From JAEDES01 sp964616405 (GTDB lineage Bacteria > Bacillota_I > Bacilli_A > RF39 > UBA660): 39,876 nucleotides of DNA. Below the pieces are notes generated by a model. That model saw nothing but the letters and a program-made list of their open reading frames with translations. It was not told the origin of the DNA and ran no database searches. A program made the position numbers and the translations under genes. This document shows, in pieces, positions 8,382-16,369 of the stretch; position 1 is the first letter of the stretch; every line of letters begins with the position of its first letter. The DNA is taken from positions 1 through 39,876 of the forward strand of contig CAZTRE010000009.1 in assembly GCA_964616405.1 (NCBI GenBank), read 5' to 3'.

Positions 8382-9974
8382 GTGGAAAAGCAAAATAAGA
8401 ATACTATGCAAAAAAAGGTTTTGAGTAGAAATAGAAATAAGAATAAAAACAAGGCACTTCAAAATAGGATAAAGGAACGTGAAATAGCTAAGAAGGATAA
8501 AGCTATGCGTCTTGCGAGGGGGGTTGATGCGGCTGTTACTGAAGTAACAATTGAAGATGAAGCGCTTCGCGATGAAATAGTTGTAGTTCCTGAGAGAAAA
8601 GCAGTTTCTTTTGATAATGATTTTTTTGATCTAGATGATAAAAAAGTTCAAGTTAATGATACTAACGATGATGAGAGTGAAGATGATTTTATTAAAGTAG
8701 AGGTCAATAAATTTAAGTTTGAAGATGAAGAAAAAGATAACGCTACTTCTAATAAATTTAATTTTATGACTGAAGAAAATGAAATTTTAGAAAAGGTTGA
8801 TACTGATATATTAGAAGATTATCATTATGTTGATAATGATAATTTGGAAAATGTATATGATGATTATAGTGATTCTGTTAAAATTGAAACTGTTGAAGCA
8901 GAGGAAATTATACCTCGTCCGACAGAAAATGTTGATATTAATGTGAGAAAGTATATTAGTTTTGAAAAACGCGTACTAGCTTGGTTTATATTTATTATAA
9001 TTACATTTTTTATTGCCGGATTACTTATTTTTAAGACAGTTACTGGAGCCTATGATGAGGTAATTTCTTATGATGAAGCAAGTAGTGTATCTTATAATGT
9101 TTGTATTAATAATGATACATATAATCAATATTATGCAACAAGTTGTTTAGATGAGGGTATGGAATATTTGACAAGTATTTCTGAGAGAATGCCAGCAAGT
9201 TTTAAATATACAGTTGATTATAGTAGTGAAGTTGAAAATACGCTAGATTATTATGTAGTAGCAAAAGTTATTATTGCGAAGGAAGCTAATGGTAAAATAT
9301 TAAATACAGTAGAGGATGTTTTAGTAGATAGGACCAGTTATTCCCTTTTTTCTAAAAAGGCCGAATTTTTAGTAGATGTAGTTATTCCTATTAAGAAGTA
9401 TATTGATTACGTAGATAATTATAATAGGCAATTTGGTCTTACTAGTTATGCAACGCTCGATGTAGCTTTTTATGTAGATAATGGTAATGAAATTAAGAAA
9501 GTTTCTGCTTTAGCTATGCCAATATCAACAGCAACATTTAGTGTTGAAAGAAAGAATACACAGGCAGTTAATCAAGTCTTAGAAACAGAAGGTACTGATG
9601 GTTGGGGAAATTTAAATACATCTTATGCTGTGGTTGGATTAATATTTGTATTATTTGTATTATTTGGAATTATCAAATTATCTAATTTAGTTTATAAAGC
9701 AATTGGAACAAGTAGTGTATATCAGAAAAAGTTAAATAGAATATTGAGAGAATATGATCGATTGATTGTTATAGCAAGAGGGGAATATACTATTGATCCA
9801 AGCAAGAAACTCGTTAAAGTAGCATCATTTAAAGAATTACTTGATGCGAGAGATACATTAGAAAAACCAATTGTATATTTGAAGGTTAATAGTGTAAAGA
9901 GTGAATTTTATGTGGAAGATAGTGAAGCTATTTATAAATACACAATGAAGGAAGCTGATTTTGGAGGAAAATAA
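8382..9974 (+). CDS. DUF5305-like bitopic membrane protein
   Basis: A 530-residue protein. About 1-195 is a cytoplasmic, very charged, low-complexity region (basic first, then acidic). A membrane segment (VLAWFIFIIITFFIAGLLIF, about 202-222) follows, then an extracytoplasmic domain of about 190 residues resembling DUF5305 (YYVVAKVIIAKEANGKI... FLVDVVIPIKKYIDYVDNY), a second membrane segment (YAVVGLIFVLFVLFGIIKLS) and a short cytoplasmic tail. DUF5305 proteins are often near signal peptidase and camelysin/TasA-type genes, matching this neighbourhood. GTG 8382 is preferred because GGGGTGAT (8370-8377) is correctly placed; the in-frame ATG 8325 lies inside the promoter. Function unknown. Confidence 0.65.
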   Translation: MEKQNKNTMQKKVLSRNRNKNKNKALQNRIKEREIAKKDKAMRLARGVDAAVTEVTIEDEALRDEIVVVPERKAVSFDNDFFDLDDKKVQVNDTNDDESEDDFIKVEVNKFKFEDEEKDNATSNKFNFMTEENEILEKVDTDILEDYHYVDNDNLENVYDDYSDSVKIETVEAEEIIPRPTENVDINVRKYISFEKRVLAWFIFIIITFFIAGLLIFKTVTGAYDEVISYDEASSVSYNVCINNDTYNQYYATSCLDEGMEYLTSISERMPASFKYTVDYSSEVENTLDYYVVAKVIIAKEANGKILNTVEDVLVDRTSYSLFSKKAEFLVDVVIPIKKYIDYVDNYNRQFGLTSYATLDVAFYVDNGNEIKKVSALAMPISTATFSVERKNTQAVNQVLETEGTDGWGNLNTSYAVVGLIFVLFVLFGIIKLSNLVYKAIGTSSVYQKKLNRILREYDRLIVIARGEYTIDPSKKLVKVASFKELLDARDTLEKPIVYLKVNSVKSEFYVEDSEAIYKYTMKEADFGGK

Positions 9975-9990
9975 TTCCTCCATTTTTTTT
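9963..9990 (+). terminator. Intrinsic terminator
   Basis: GGAGGAA (9963-9969) pairs perfectly with TTCCTCC (9975-9981) and is followed by eight T. It overlaps the stop codon of the preceding gene. Confidence 0.88.
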
Positions 9991-10021
9991 ACAGAAATTG
10001 CGAAAAAATTAATAGTTTTCG

Positions 10022-10050
10022 TTGCATTTTAATGGGGTGTATGTTATAAT
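10022..10050 (+). promoter_or_regulatory. Strong sigma-A promoter of rplS
   Basis: TTGCAT (10022-10027), exactly 17 nt, TATAAT (10045-10050), with TGT before the -10 (extended). Predicted start near 10057, giving an 80-nt leader. Confidence 0.85.
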
Positions 10051-10056
10051 CAACTT

Positions 10057-10138
10057 TGTCAAAGCGCAATGATCCGCTGTTTATCGATTTTATTTAATAT
10101 GATCATTGGTTAAAATAAATTAAGAGAGGAGAAAGAAT
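10057..10138 (+). promoter_or_regulatory. Structured rplS leader, candidate L19 autoregulatory element
   Basis: CAATGATC (10067-10074) and GATCATTG (10101-10108) are perfect complements and enclose 26 nt; GCG (10064-10066) upstream can compete with CGC (10075-10077) inside the loop. Firmicute rplS genes commonly carry an L19 leader in the same place. I cannot align it to that family here, so identity is inferred from position and structure. Confidence 0.55.
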
Positions 10139-10483
10139 ATGAATATTATTGACAAAATTAATGAAAAACAAATTAATCCTAACATTCCTGAATTCCGTGT
10201 TGGAGATACTGTTAGAGTAGATGTTAAGATTATCGAAGGAAAAAGAGAAAGAATCCAAGCTTTTGAAGGTGTTGTAGTTGCTAGACGTGGTGGTTCAGTT
10301 TCTGAAACATTTACAGTACGTAAGATGTCTAGTGGTGTAGGAGTTGAAAGAACTTTCCCAATTCATTCACCAAAAATAGCTGGTATTACAGTTGTACGTA
10401 GAGGTAAAGTAAGACGTGCTAAACTTACATTCCTTAGAGGTATGATAGGTGGATACCGTATTAAAGAAAGAGGACAAAAGTAA
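10139..10483 (+). CDS. rplS: 50S ribosomal protein L19
   Basis: Full-length 114-residue L19, located at the 30S-50S interface. Recognised from FRVGDTVRVDVKIIEGKRER, QAFEGVVVARRGG, VGVERTFPIHSPKI and the C-terminal RRGKVRRAKLTFLRG. The ribosome binding site AGAGGAGA is just upstream. The stop codon lies inside the terminator at 10481-10502, and expression starts from the strong promoter at 10022-10050. Confidence 0.98.
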   Translation: MNIIDKINEKQINPNIPEFRVGDTVRVDVKIIEGKRERIQAFEGVVVARRGGSVSETFTVRKMSSGVGVERTFPIHSPKIAGITVVRRGKVRRAKLTFLRGMIGGYRIKERGQK

Positions 10484-10502
10484 GGCCAAGCCTTATTTTT
10501 TT
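10481..10502 (+). terminator. Intrinsic terminator of rplS
   Basis: TAAGGC (10481-10486) pairs with GCCTTA (10490-10495) over a 3-nt loop and is followed by seven T. The first three bases are the rplS stop codon. Confidence 0.82.
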
Positions 10503-10523
10503 GTATTGGTTAGGTATATGGAT

Positions 10524-11021
10524 ATGAATAAAAAGAAGGTTATAAAAGAAGTTTTATCTTATGTGCTAATTATAGTAGTAGTTATTTTGATTAAATTTTA
10601 TATTGTCTCACCTATTAGAGTTAATGGTGATTCCATGTATAATACTTTACATGATAAAGATATTATGATTTTGAATGAGGCTGGTTATTTATTTGGTGAT
10701 ATCAAGCGATATGATATTGCTGTAATTAAATATAATGATGAGTATTTAATTAAAAGAATAATCGGGTTACCAGGAGAAAAAGTTGAATGCCGTGATGGTG
10801 TGATTTACGTTAATGGTAAAAAAATAAAAGATGAGTATGCTTATGGTGTAACAGAAGATTTTTCTATGACAATAGTACCTGATGGGGAGTATTTTGCTTT
10901 AGGCGATAATAGAAGTAATTCATTGGATAGTAGAAAATTTGGAACTTTTTCGAAAAAATTAATTAAGGGAAAAGCAAACCTTACAATTTATCCATTTAAG
11001 AGATTCGGATTAAAAGAATAG
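10524..11021 (+). CDS. lepB: Signal peptidase I
   Basis: Membrane-bound type I signal peptidase that cuts Sec signal peptides. One N-terminal membrane anchor (about 8-30), then catalytic Ser37 in NGDSMYNTL and catalytic Lys77 in YLIKRIIGLPGE, followed by box E GDNRSNSLDSRKFG. It is therefore the bacterial Ser/Lys type, not the Ser/His SipW type, although several predicted clients in this window have SipW-like signal peptides. 165 residues is short but complete. ATG 10524 is preferred because GGTTAGGT (10508-10515) has 8-nt spacing; ATG 10518 would be too close. It lies beyond the rplS terminator and may be read by leakage. Confidence 0.92.
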   Translation: MNKKKVIKEVLSYVLIIVVVILIKFYIVSPIRVNGDSMYNTLHDKDIMILNEAGYLFGDIKRYDIAVIKYNDEYLIKRIIGLPGEKVECRDGVIYVNGKKIKDEYAYGVTEDFSMTIVPDGEYFALGDNRSNSLDSRKFGTFSKKLIKGKANLTIYPFKRFGLKE

Positions 11022-11045
11022 GTATTGTTTTTATTCTAAATGTGT

Positions 11046-11051
11046 TATACT
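11046..11051 (+). promoter_or_regulatory. Extended -10 promoter
   Basis: TATACT at 11046-11051 preceded by TGT. A TTGTTT at 11025-11030 is 15 nt upstream, a suboptimal spacing, so the extended -10 is the main signal. Confidence 0.45.
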
Positions 11052-11073
11052 AAAAATAGTAGGAGGAGTTAAT

Positions 11074-11325
11074 ATGACAAAGAAAGAGTTTAAAGAAAAA
11101 TGTAAGAAAGAAAAAACGAAAAATTATAAACTTATGGTTGCTGGAGGAACTTTTTCAATAGCCGGACTTTTAATTGTTTTAGCAGGCCTTTTTTTAACAA
11201 ATGATTTTGCTCAACAAATTACTATGTATGTGGTAGCAATTATACTTGCTGTTATAGGAATGACTTTGGATATCATTGGAGAAGTTGGAATCGCTAAAGA
11301 ATATAAAGAACAGACTAATAAGTAA
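11074..11325 (+). CDS. Small two-helix membrane protein
   Basis: An 83-residue protein with a Lys/Glu-rich cytoplasmic N-terminus (1-18), two hydrophobic helices (about 21-41 and 50-70) and a charged tail. I do not recognise the family. It has its own extended -10 promoter, a strong AGGAGGAG ribosome binding site and a terminator, so it is a monocistronic gene. Confidence 0.75.
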   Translation: MTKKEFKEKCKKEKTKNYKLMVAGGTFSIAGLLIVLAGLFLTNDFAQQITMYVVAIILAVIGMTLDIIGEVGIAKEYKEQTNK

Positions 11326-11336
11326 GGTTTAAAGTT

Positions 11337-11361
11337 AGGAAGCAGGATAGCTTCCTTTTTG
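11337..11361 (+). terminator. Intrinsic terminator
   Basis: AGGAAGC (11337-11343) pairs perfectly with GCTTCCT (11350-11356), then a T run. Confidence 0.87.
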
Positions 11362-11366
11362 TTTGA

Positions 11367-11395
11367 TTGACTTTTTTGAAAGAAAATAGTATAAT
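11367..11395 (+). promoter_or_regulatory. Strong sigma-A promoter
   Basis: TTGACT (11367-11372), exactly 17 nt, TATAAT (11390-11395); about 28 nt before the next ATG. Confidence 0.85.
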
Positions 11396-11422
11396 AGGGC
11401 ATTATATATGAGGGGGATTATT

Positions 11423-12217
11423 ATGATTACATTAAAGGATGATGCTAGAAGTATAGTTGAAACGGACAAAAAGTATGTAATTAAGAGATATAAAAATTTA
11501 AGTAAACAAGAAAATAAAGCTCTAATTAGAAAACTAAAGATTGGTAAAAGTCTTAGTATTGATGGATTAATTACGCCGATTGATTATACACTTAAGAATG
11601 GTAAATTAGATGAAATATATTATCCTTACTTTGAGGGGGTTGTTTTTGGGGATCTTTTAAATCAATCGGGACTTACTCTTCCTTTAGATGTTATTGTAGA
11701 TTATTATGAAAAAATAGAAAAGATTGTGAAAGAATGCCATTCACAAGAAGAAAAAATAATTATTCCTGATTTATTAACTGGTGGGAATGTTTTATATAAT
11801 CCTGAAACTAAGGCTGTAGGTATAGTTGATTATGATGATTGTCAAGTTGGAAAATATGAAACTGATTCAATTAGCGACTTTATTTATAATAAAAATACTG
11901 CTTTTTTACTTCATAGTCCAAAGTATTATAGAAAAGGACTTTATTCAGAAAATATAGATATGTTTTCTATTTATACGGGATTTATATATTTTGCTACAAA
12001 GATGAATTTGCCTAAGGTACCATTTTTAAAACAAGATTTAGATCAATATTTACAAATGGTAGGGTTTAATGGTACATCAGCAGCGCAAAAGATAAAAAAG
12101 ATATGTGATCCAAGGCAAGATAATCCATATTTAGAAGAATCTTTTAAAGAACTTAGAGATAATTTTACTTTAACAGCGTCTAGCCCAGGAAAACCTAGAG
12201 TGTTAGTTAAGAAGTAA
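11423..12217 (+). CDS. Kinase-fold (APH/choline-kinase-like) protein
   Basis: A 264-residue cytosolic protein. IIIPDLLTGGNVLYNPETKA followed by GIVDYDDCQVGKYE lines up with the aminoglycoside-phosphotransferase pattern HGDLxxxNxL...xIDFDD: the catalytic Asp, the Asn and the metal-binding Asp are kept, but the usual His before the catalytic loop is Ile/Pro. An N-terminal lobe with YVIKRYKN (VIKxY lysine) fits nucleotide binding. The substrate is unknown; there is no basis to call it drug resistance. ATG 11423 sits behind GAGGGGG (11410-11416); ATG 11408 would overlap that site. Confidence 0.6.
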   Translation: MITLKDDARSIVETDKKYVIKRYKNLSKQENKALIRKLKIGKSLSIDGLITPIDYTLKNGKLDEIYYPYFEGVVFGDLLNQSGLTLPLDVIVDYYEKIEKIVKECHSQEEKIIIPDLLTGGNVLYNPETKAVGIVDYDDCQVGKYETDSISDFIYNKNTAFLLHSPKYYRKGLYSENIDMFSIYTGFIYFATKMNLPKVPFLKQDLDQYLQMVGFNGTSAAQKIKKICDPRQDNPYLEESFKELRDNFTLTASSPGKPRVLVKK

Positions 12218-12265
12218 GCGTTAGGTAAATAACAAATAAATTTTGAATTTTGTCAAGATTTTAAG

Positions 12266-12296
12266 ATGTAACTAGATTTAGTTACATTTTTAATTT
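12266..12296 (+). terminator. Intrinsic terminator
   Basis: ATGTAAC (12266-12272) pairs with GTTACAT (12281-12287) over an 8-nt loop, followed by a T-rich run. Confidence 0.75.
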
Positions 12297-12322
12297 GTTA
12301 TAAACCATTTTGGTTGTATAAT
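12295..12322 (+). promoter_or_regulatory. Sigma-A promoter before the 12.3-kb pair
   Basis: TTGTTA (12295-12300), 16-nt spacer, TATAAT (12317-12322), 18 nt before the ATG. Confidence 0.65.
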
Positions 12323-12340
12323 GAATATATGGAGGTACTT

Positions 12341-12625
12341 ATGAAAGAACGTATTATTAAAATTGTAAGGGGTTTAGGAATTGAAGAATTAAAAGAAGTT
12401 ACAGAACTATGGGAATTGCCAGGGGCTTATGTTAATATGGAAAGTTCTTTATTAGATGGTGAAAAGAAGAAAGTTTTAGATGATAATAAAATGTATTTAT
12501 GTTGTCAAGTGGAAATTAATGAGGAAGAATGCTATGGTGTGGCAGCAGATGAAGAAAGAATAGTTGTTTATCGTTATAAAAATGAAGGAGAAGAATCTTC
12601 TATTGTAAAAATTGTGGAGTTGTAG
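12341..12625 (+). CDS. Hypothetical protein upstream of tag
   Basis: A 94-residue soluble protein, acidic, with a helical N-terminus (KERIIKIVRGLGIEELKEV) and a probable beta-rich C-terminal half. No family recognised. ATG 12341 follows GGAGGT (12331-12336) and lies downstream of the mapped -10; the in-frame ATG at 12314 would overlap the promoter. It is 3 nt from tag and probably cotranscribed, so a role near base-damage repair is possible but unsupported by its own sequence. Confidence 0.7.
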   Translation: MKERIIKIVRGLGIEELKEVTELWELPGAYVNMESSLLDGEKKKVLDDNKMYLCCQVEINEEECYGVAADEERIVVYRYKNEGEESSIVKIVEL

Positions 12626-12628
12626 AAT

Positions 12629-13171
12629 ATGAAAAGATGCAGCTGGTGTAATTTAAATAATCCATTATATGTAAAATATCATGATGAAGAATGGTGTGTT
12701 AAGAGTAATGACGAAAGATATTTATTTGAAATGCTGATATTAGAGTCTTTTCAAGCGGGTTTATCTTGGGAATGTATCTTGAATAAAAGAGAAAGTTTTA
12801 AAGAAGCTTATAATAATTTTGATATTGATAAAGTGATTATGTATAAAGATGAGAAAATAGAAGAATTGTTAAACAATAAAAGTATTATTAGAAATAGGTT
12901 AAAAATTAAAGCAAGTATTAATAACGCAATAATATTTAAAAAAATTCAAGATGAATATGGTAGTTTTAATAATTACTTAGAAGAGCATGGTGCTAATAAG
13001 GTTATAGTTGAAAATAATAAGACAACGAATGAATTATCTGATATTATTTCTTTGGATTTAAGAAAAAGAGGAATGAAGTTTGTCGGTTCGACAATCATAT
13101 ATTCTTATTTGCAGGCAATCGGGGTTATATACTCTCATGAGGATAATTGTTTTATGTATAAGAAAAATTAA
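12629..13171 (+). CDS. tag: DNA-3-methyladenine glycosylase I
   Basis: Helix-hairpin-helix base-excision glycosylase that removes N3-methyladenine. Family signatures: RCSWC at the start and YHDEEWCV (zinc-site Cys and His), LFEMLILESFQAGLSWECILNKRESF, and LRKRGMKFVGSTIIYSYLQAIG (HhH region), with the C-terminal zinc ligands in SHEDNCF. The 180-residue length is normal. Start ATG 12629 is 3 nt after the preceding stop. Confidence 0.94.
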   Translation: MKRCSWCNLNNPLYVKYHDEEWCVKSNDERYLFEMLILESFQAGLSWECILNKRESFKEAYNNFDIDKVIMYKDEKIEELLNNKSIIRNRLKIKASINNAIIFKKIQDEYGSFNNYLEEHGANKVIVENNKTTNELSDIISLDLRKRGMKFVGSTIIYSYLQAIGVIYSHEDNCFMYKKN

Positions 13172-13224
13172 AATATGGATATTTACTATTGATACGTTAG
13201 TTTTTTAGATGTTCAGATAGAATA

Positions 13225-13253
13225 TTGCTTTATTTTAGAAAATGTGGTATAAT
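13225..13253 (+). promoter_or_regulatory. Sigma-A extended -10 promoter
   Basis: TTGCTT (13225-13230), 17 nt, TATAAT (13248-13253), with TGG before the -10. Confidence 0.78.
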
Positions 13254-13279
13254 ATGGGGCAATTAATGGGGGTAGCTGT

Positions 13280-14116
13280 ATGAGGAAATTAACGGATTAT
13301 GACGTTTTAGTAAATGATGCTTTTTATCGTAGTGAACATATTTTTGATTATATTGAAAATCATAAAAATATGAGTGAACTTGATAGAGAAGCGATAGAAA
13401 ATACAATATTGGATGCTTTAGTTGATGAAGGATTATTAGATCCCACTAGAGAGTCACTTGATTTGGCTAATTTAGTTGTATGTGATGATTTAGATCATAA
13501 AGTTTATGAGGCTAAGCCTAGAGTGACAAGTATACCTTTGGATATAAAGAGAAAAATGCGTAGTAAAGCAGTACAAATAACTGGAGGTATTCCAATATCT
13601 GTTTTTTATGCTAAACCGGCCGGAAATGTAAGTTTCTGTATTTATGATATGAATACGGCCCTTAGTTCTTTATTTGATAATTTTTCATTTGTAAATTGTA
13701 CATATGATTCTCCAACAAGACCTGGAGTTAGAAGTGATGATAGACCTTTTTTGGAAGTTGATTATCATGATGGTAGATATTATATTGATGCATTAACGAA
13801 GAGAATGTTTCGAAAAGACTGGTTTGATCAAGAATTTAATTTAGAGGAAACATCTAGAGTAAATAGTAAGGAATTTAATATAGAACAACGAAAAATATAT
13901 GCGGAGTCGATTACTGATTATTCGTCATATGCATTTTATATTAATTTAGTAAAACCAATGATGGATGAACTAGGAAGATCGAATCCAAAGTTTGCAGAAT
14001 CAAATTATGAATTTGAGAAAAGTAAGGAATATTTTCCAAGGGAATTTGTAGAAGCTGAACAATTTACGCAAGAATACAAACAATATATGAAGCAAGCAAA
14101 GTTAAATGATGAATAA
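13280..14116 (+). CDS. Hypothetical protein, faint transglutaminase-like resemblance
   Basis: A 278-residue soluble protein without signal peptide. The stretch from SFCIYDMNTALSSLF to FLEVDYHDGRYYIDALTKRM recalls the Cys-helix and the later 'V-dg-WY-iD' strand of transglutaminase-like or arylamine acetyltransferase folds, but the catalytic His position before FLEVDY is not filled. This is a weak structural guess. The C-terminus (about 235-278) is charged and helical. It has its own strong promoter and is followed by another orphan gene with its own promoter. Confidence 0.7.
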   Translation: MRKLTDYDVLVNDAFYRSEHIFDYIENHKNMSELDREAIENTILDALVDEGLLDPTRESLDLANLVVCDDLDHKVYEAKPRVTSIPLDIKRKMRSKAVQITGGIPISVFYAKPAGNVSFCIYDMNTALSSLFDNFSFVNCTYDSPTRPGVRSDDRPFLEVDYHDGRYYIDALTKRMFRKDWFDQEFNLEETSRVNSKEFNIEQRKIYAESITDYSSYAFYINLVKPMMDELGRSNPKFAESNYEFEKSKEYFPREFVEAEQFTQEYKQYMKQAKLNDE

Positions 14117-14166
14117 ATGATAAAAGCAATTTGATTTTTTATAAATATCTTTAGTGATAGCTAAAT

Positions 14167-14195
14167 TTGTGTTTATATTGACTATATGCTACAAT
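14167..14195 (+). promoter_or_regulatory. Sigma-A extended -10 promoter
   Basis: TTGTGT (14167-14172), 17 nt, TACAAT (14190-14195), with TGC before the -10. Confidence 0.65.
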
Positions 14196-14221
14196 ATAAA
14201 CACTTTTATGAGGTGATAATT

Positions 14222-15823
14222 ATGAGTATATTAGAGGAGAAAATTAATAAAGGGGTCCCGGTAGAAACACCTATTATTTTACCAGCAAATGATTTAATTT
14301 CTGCTTGTAGTAATGGCGATAAAGTTAAGAGTGTAATTGAGTTTTATTTTGAACAGTATATGAATTATTTGAAAGGGATAGTACCAACGGAAGATATAGA
14401 CTTTTTTTATACCTTAGGGGTTACAACAGATAAGGATACATTAGAAAAGAAAATTTGTTTTGCACCGAGTGGATTTTTGTCTTCATTATTTTATAATTTA
14501 AACGTAGGTGATATTTGTCATTCTGTAAATACAAGAGGAAATATTTATTATGGGATGATGAATTTAGAAGATTGTTTAGATGATGTGGAAAATAGATTAG
14601 AGTTGTTAGGAAAGATTGCGACTAATAATCAATTGAAAAAGGAGTTCCCACTTTTATATAAAAAATATCAATCACAAAATAAGTTGTTGGTAGATATAAC
14701 AAATATGTATCGAACATTTTATAAAATGAAAGCTGTCCAACCTAAAATGTCACTTCAAAAAACATTAGAACTGTTATCGCAAATGACAAGCTGTTTAAAA
14801 ACGTTGGGATTGAAAGACGAAGACGCTTTAAAAGCTTGTAATGGAGAATTACCAATAGATAATTTTTGTGGTAGATATTTTAATACATTCCAAGGTTTGG
14901 TTGATAATGCTTCTAATATTTGTAATCATTTATTATCAAGCCCAATTGATTTTGGAAAGCTTTCAAATGAAGATAATGAAAGAGTTTCTTTATATATTGC
15001 TAATCAATTTTTACTTCTTTGTTGTAATGGAAAAAATATAGAAGAAAAGCAAAGATTCTTGTATCATTTAACAAGCTATTTTAATGAAAATTCTAAACGA
15101 AAAAGTGATGATGAAACTAGTATTGTAGTTGGTAAAATAAATAATGTTAATCTTGGTGTTAAGAAATCCGGAAAAAGGGTTACACCTAAAATGCTATATG
15201 ATGAATATAAGCGAATAGTAGTAGAAAACCCAGAACTACATGTTTTAGATTTTGATGCAATGGATTTTTCAGGAATGAATTTATGCGAAGTTGAAGCATT
15301 TATGATTGAATATTTGAAAGATTTGAAGGCAAATTGGGATATAATACCGGCTAGTCAAATGAATCAAGATTTTATGCCAACTGATTCTAATATTAGAAAT
15401 TATAAATCAGAAGAAGAGAAAAAAGAAAAACAAGAAAAATTAGTAAAACTATATATGGATAAAAAAGAGTTTTATGATTCAACAGATCCTTTCTTTCGAA
15501 TTATTGGTAAGAATACGTTTGAAGGATATGTTGGACATATTTATACAAATGGTGTAGTTGTGTTAGATAAATTTTTTGAAAATGAAGAAACTAAGAGGGT
15601 GGCAGAAGGCCAGGCTATATATGTTATGGATATTAGTGATTTTTATAGATTATCAAGTCTTCCAAAACAGGAATTAATCCATAATCCATTATGTAGGAGA
15701 GTTTATCATAAAGGAGATTGGCAAAGTCGAGTACGAGAGATAATTAAGGAAGGGTCTTCAGTGAAAACAGCAAATGAATTAAAAAGATTAATAAAAAGTG
15801 GTAAGGTAGAAAAACCACAATAA
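14222..15823 (+). CDS. Large hypothetical cytosolic protein
   Basis: A 533-residue protein I do not recognise. No signal peptide or membrane segment. The N-terminal half is helical and Cys-containing (CSNGDKVKSVIEFYFEQY). A linker near 395-420 is very Lys/Glu-rich. The C-terminal part has a beta-rich region (FFRIIGKNTFEGYVGHIYTN, then GVVVLDKFFENEETKRVAEG) that could be a small ligand-binding or barrel-like domain. ATG 14222 follows GAGGTGAT (14210-14217). It is separated by 31 nt from the next gene, with no terminator seen, so the two are probably cotranscribed. Confidence 0.75.
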   Translation: MSILEEKINKGVPVETPIILPANDLISACSNGDKVKSVIEFYFEQYMNYLKGIVPTEDIDFFYTLGVTTDKDTLEKKICFAPSGFLSSLFYNLNVGDICHSVNTRGNIYYGMMNLEDCLDDVENRLELLGKIATNNQLKKEFPLLYKKYQSQNKLLVDITNMYRTFYKMKAVQPKMSLQKTLELLSQMTSCLKTLGLKDEDALKACNGELPIDNFCGRYFNTFQGLVDNASNICNHLLSSPIDFGKLSNEDNERVSLYIANQFLLLCCNGKNIEEKQRFLYHLTSYFNENSKRKSDDETSIVVGKINNVNLGVKKSGKRVTPKMLYDEYKRIVVENPELHVLDFDAMDFSGMNLCEVEAFMIEYLKDLKANWDIIPASQMNQDFMPTDSNIRNYKSEEEKKEKQEKLVKLYMDKKEFYDSTDPFFRIIGKNTFEGYVGHIYTNGVVVLDKFFENEETKRVAEGQAIYVMDISDFYRLSSLPKQELIHNPLCRRVYHKGDWQSRVREIIKEGSSVKTANELKRLIKSGKVEKPQ

Positions 15824-15854
15824 AAATAACTAGTTAGTTTTAGGAGTATAGTTT

Positions 15855-16265
15855 ATGGAAAAAAAGATAAATAAATCTGGTGTTATAGAAATGGCTTTAC
15901 TATATGCGAAAAAGTATAGTGATAGTGATACGTTGCCTTTGGATAAGATCAACACGTATGGTAGAATAATAAATGAAAATTTGAATATGATGGGTAGTCC
16001 ATATTTTCTTGAAGAAAAACACGATCAGGGTCCTCAGTTATATAATTTGGCATTTGATGAAAATAAAAATATGTGTGCAATTATTGATGAAGATGCTGAT
16101 TTTGAAGCGGCATGGTGGTATTATATTAGCTTCCTTCCTATGGATGTTGTGGTTGCAGCACAAAAAGCAAATGCTTTACATGTAATAGGATTGGATTTTG
16201 TTGATGGTAAAATTTTAAAACGTAAAGCATCAGCAAGTAATAATGCTGTTTTAGTAAAAAAATAA
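15855..16265 (+). CDS. Hypothetical protein
   Basis: A 136-residue soluble protein, no family recognised. Features: a helical start (GVIEMALLYAKKYSD), an acidic middle with CAIIDEDADFEAAWWYYISF, and a basic C-terminal tail (KRKASASNNAVLVKK). Probably cotranscribed with the upstream 533-residue gene; ends before a clear terminator. Confidence 0.7.
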   Translation: MEKKINKSGVIEMALLYAKKYSDSDTLPLDKINTYGRIINENLNMMGSPYFLEEKHDQGPQLYNLAFDENKNMCAIIDEDADFEAAWWYYISFLPMDVVVAAQKANALHVIGLDFVDGKILKRKASASNNAVLVKK

Positions 16266-16274
16266 TTTAAATAT

Positions 16275-16302
16275 AGATTGGCTTAGAGCCAGTCTTTTTT
16301 TG
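16275..16302 (+). terminator. Intrinsic terminator
   Basis: AGATTGGCT (16275-16283) pairs with AGCCAGTCT (16287-16295), one G-U pair, 3-nt loop, then seven T. Confidence 0.88.
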
Positions 16303-16320
16303 TTTATAGTAGGAATGAAC

Positions 16321-16349
16321 TTTACAAATATGGGTTAATATTGTATATT
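16321..16349 (+). promoter_or_regulatory. Sigma-A promoter of the sortase gene
   Basis: TTTACA (16321-16326), 17 nt, TATATT (16344-16349), 21 nt before the ATG. Confidence 0.65.
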
Positions 16350-16369
16350 TTTATCATAAGAGAGATGAT

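Noticed and set aside
8518..8523. Run of six G as another phase-variable tract.
   Set aside because: Short, inside a coding region, and not at a promoter; falls within chance for a gene of this size.
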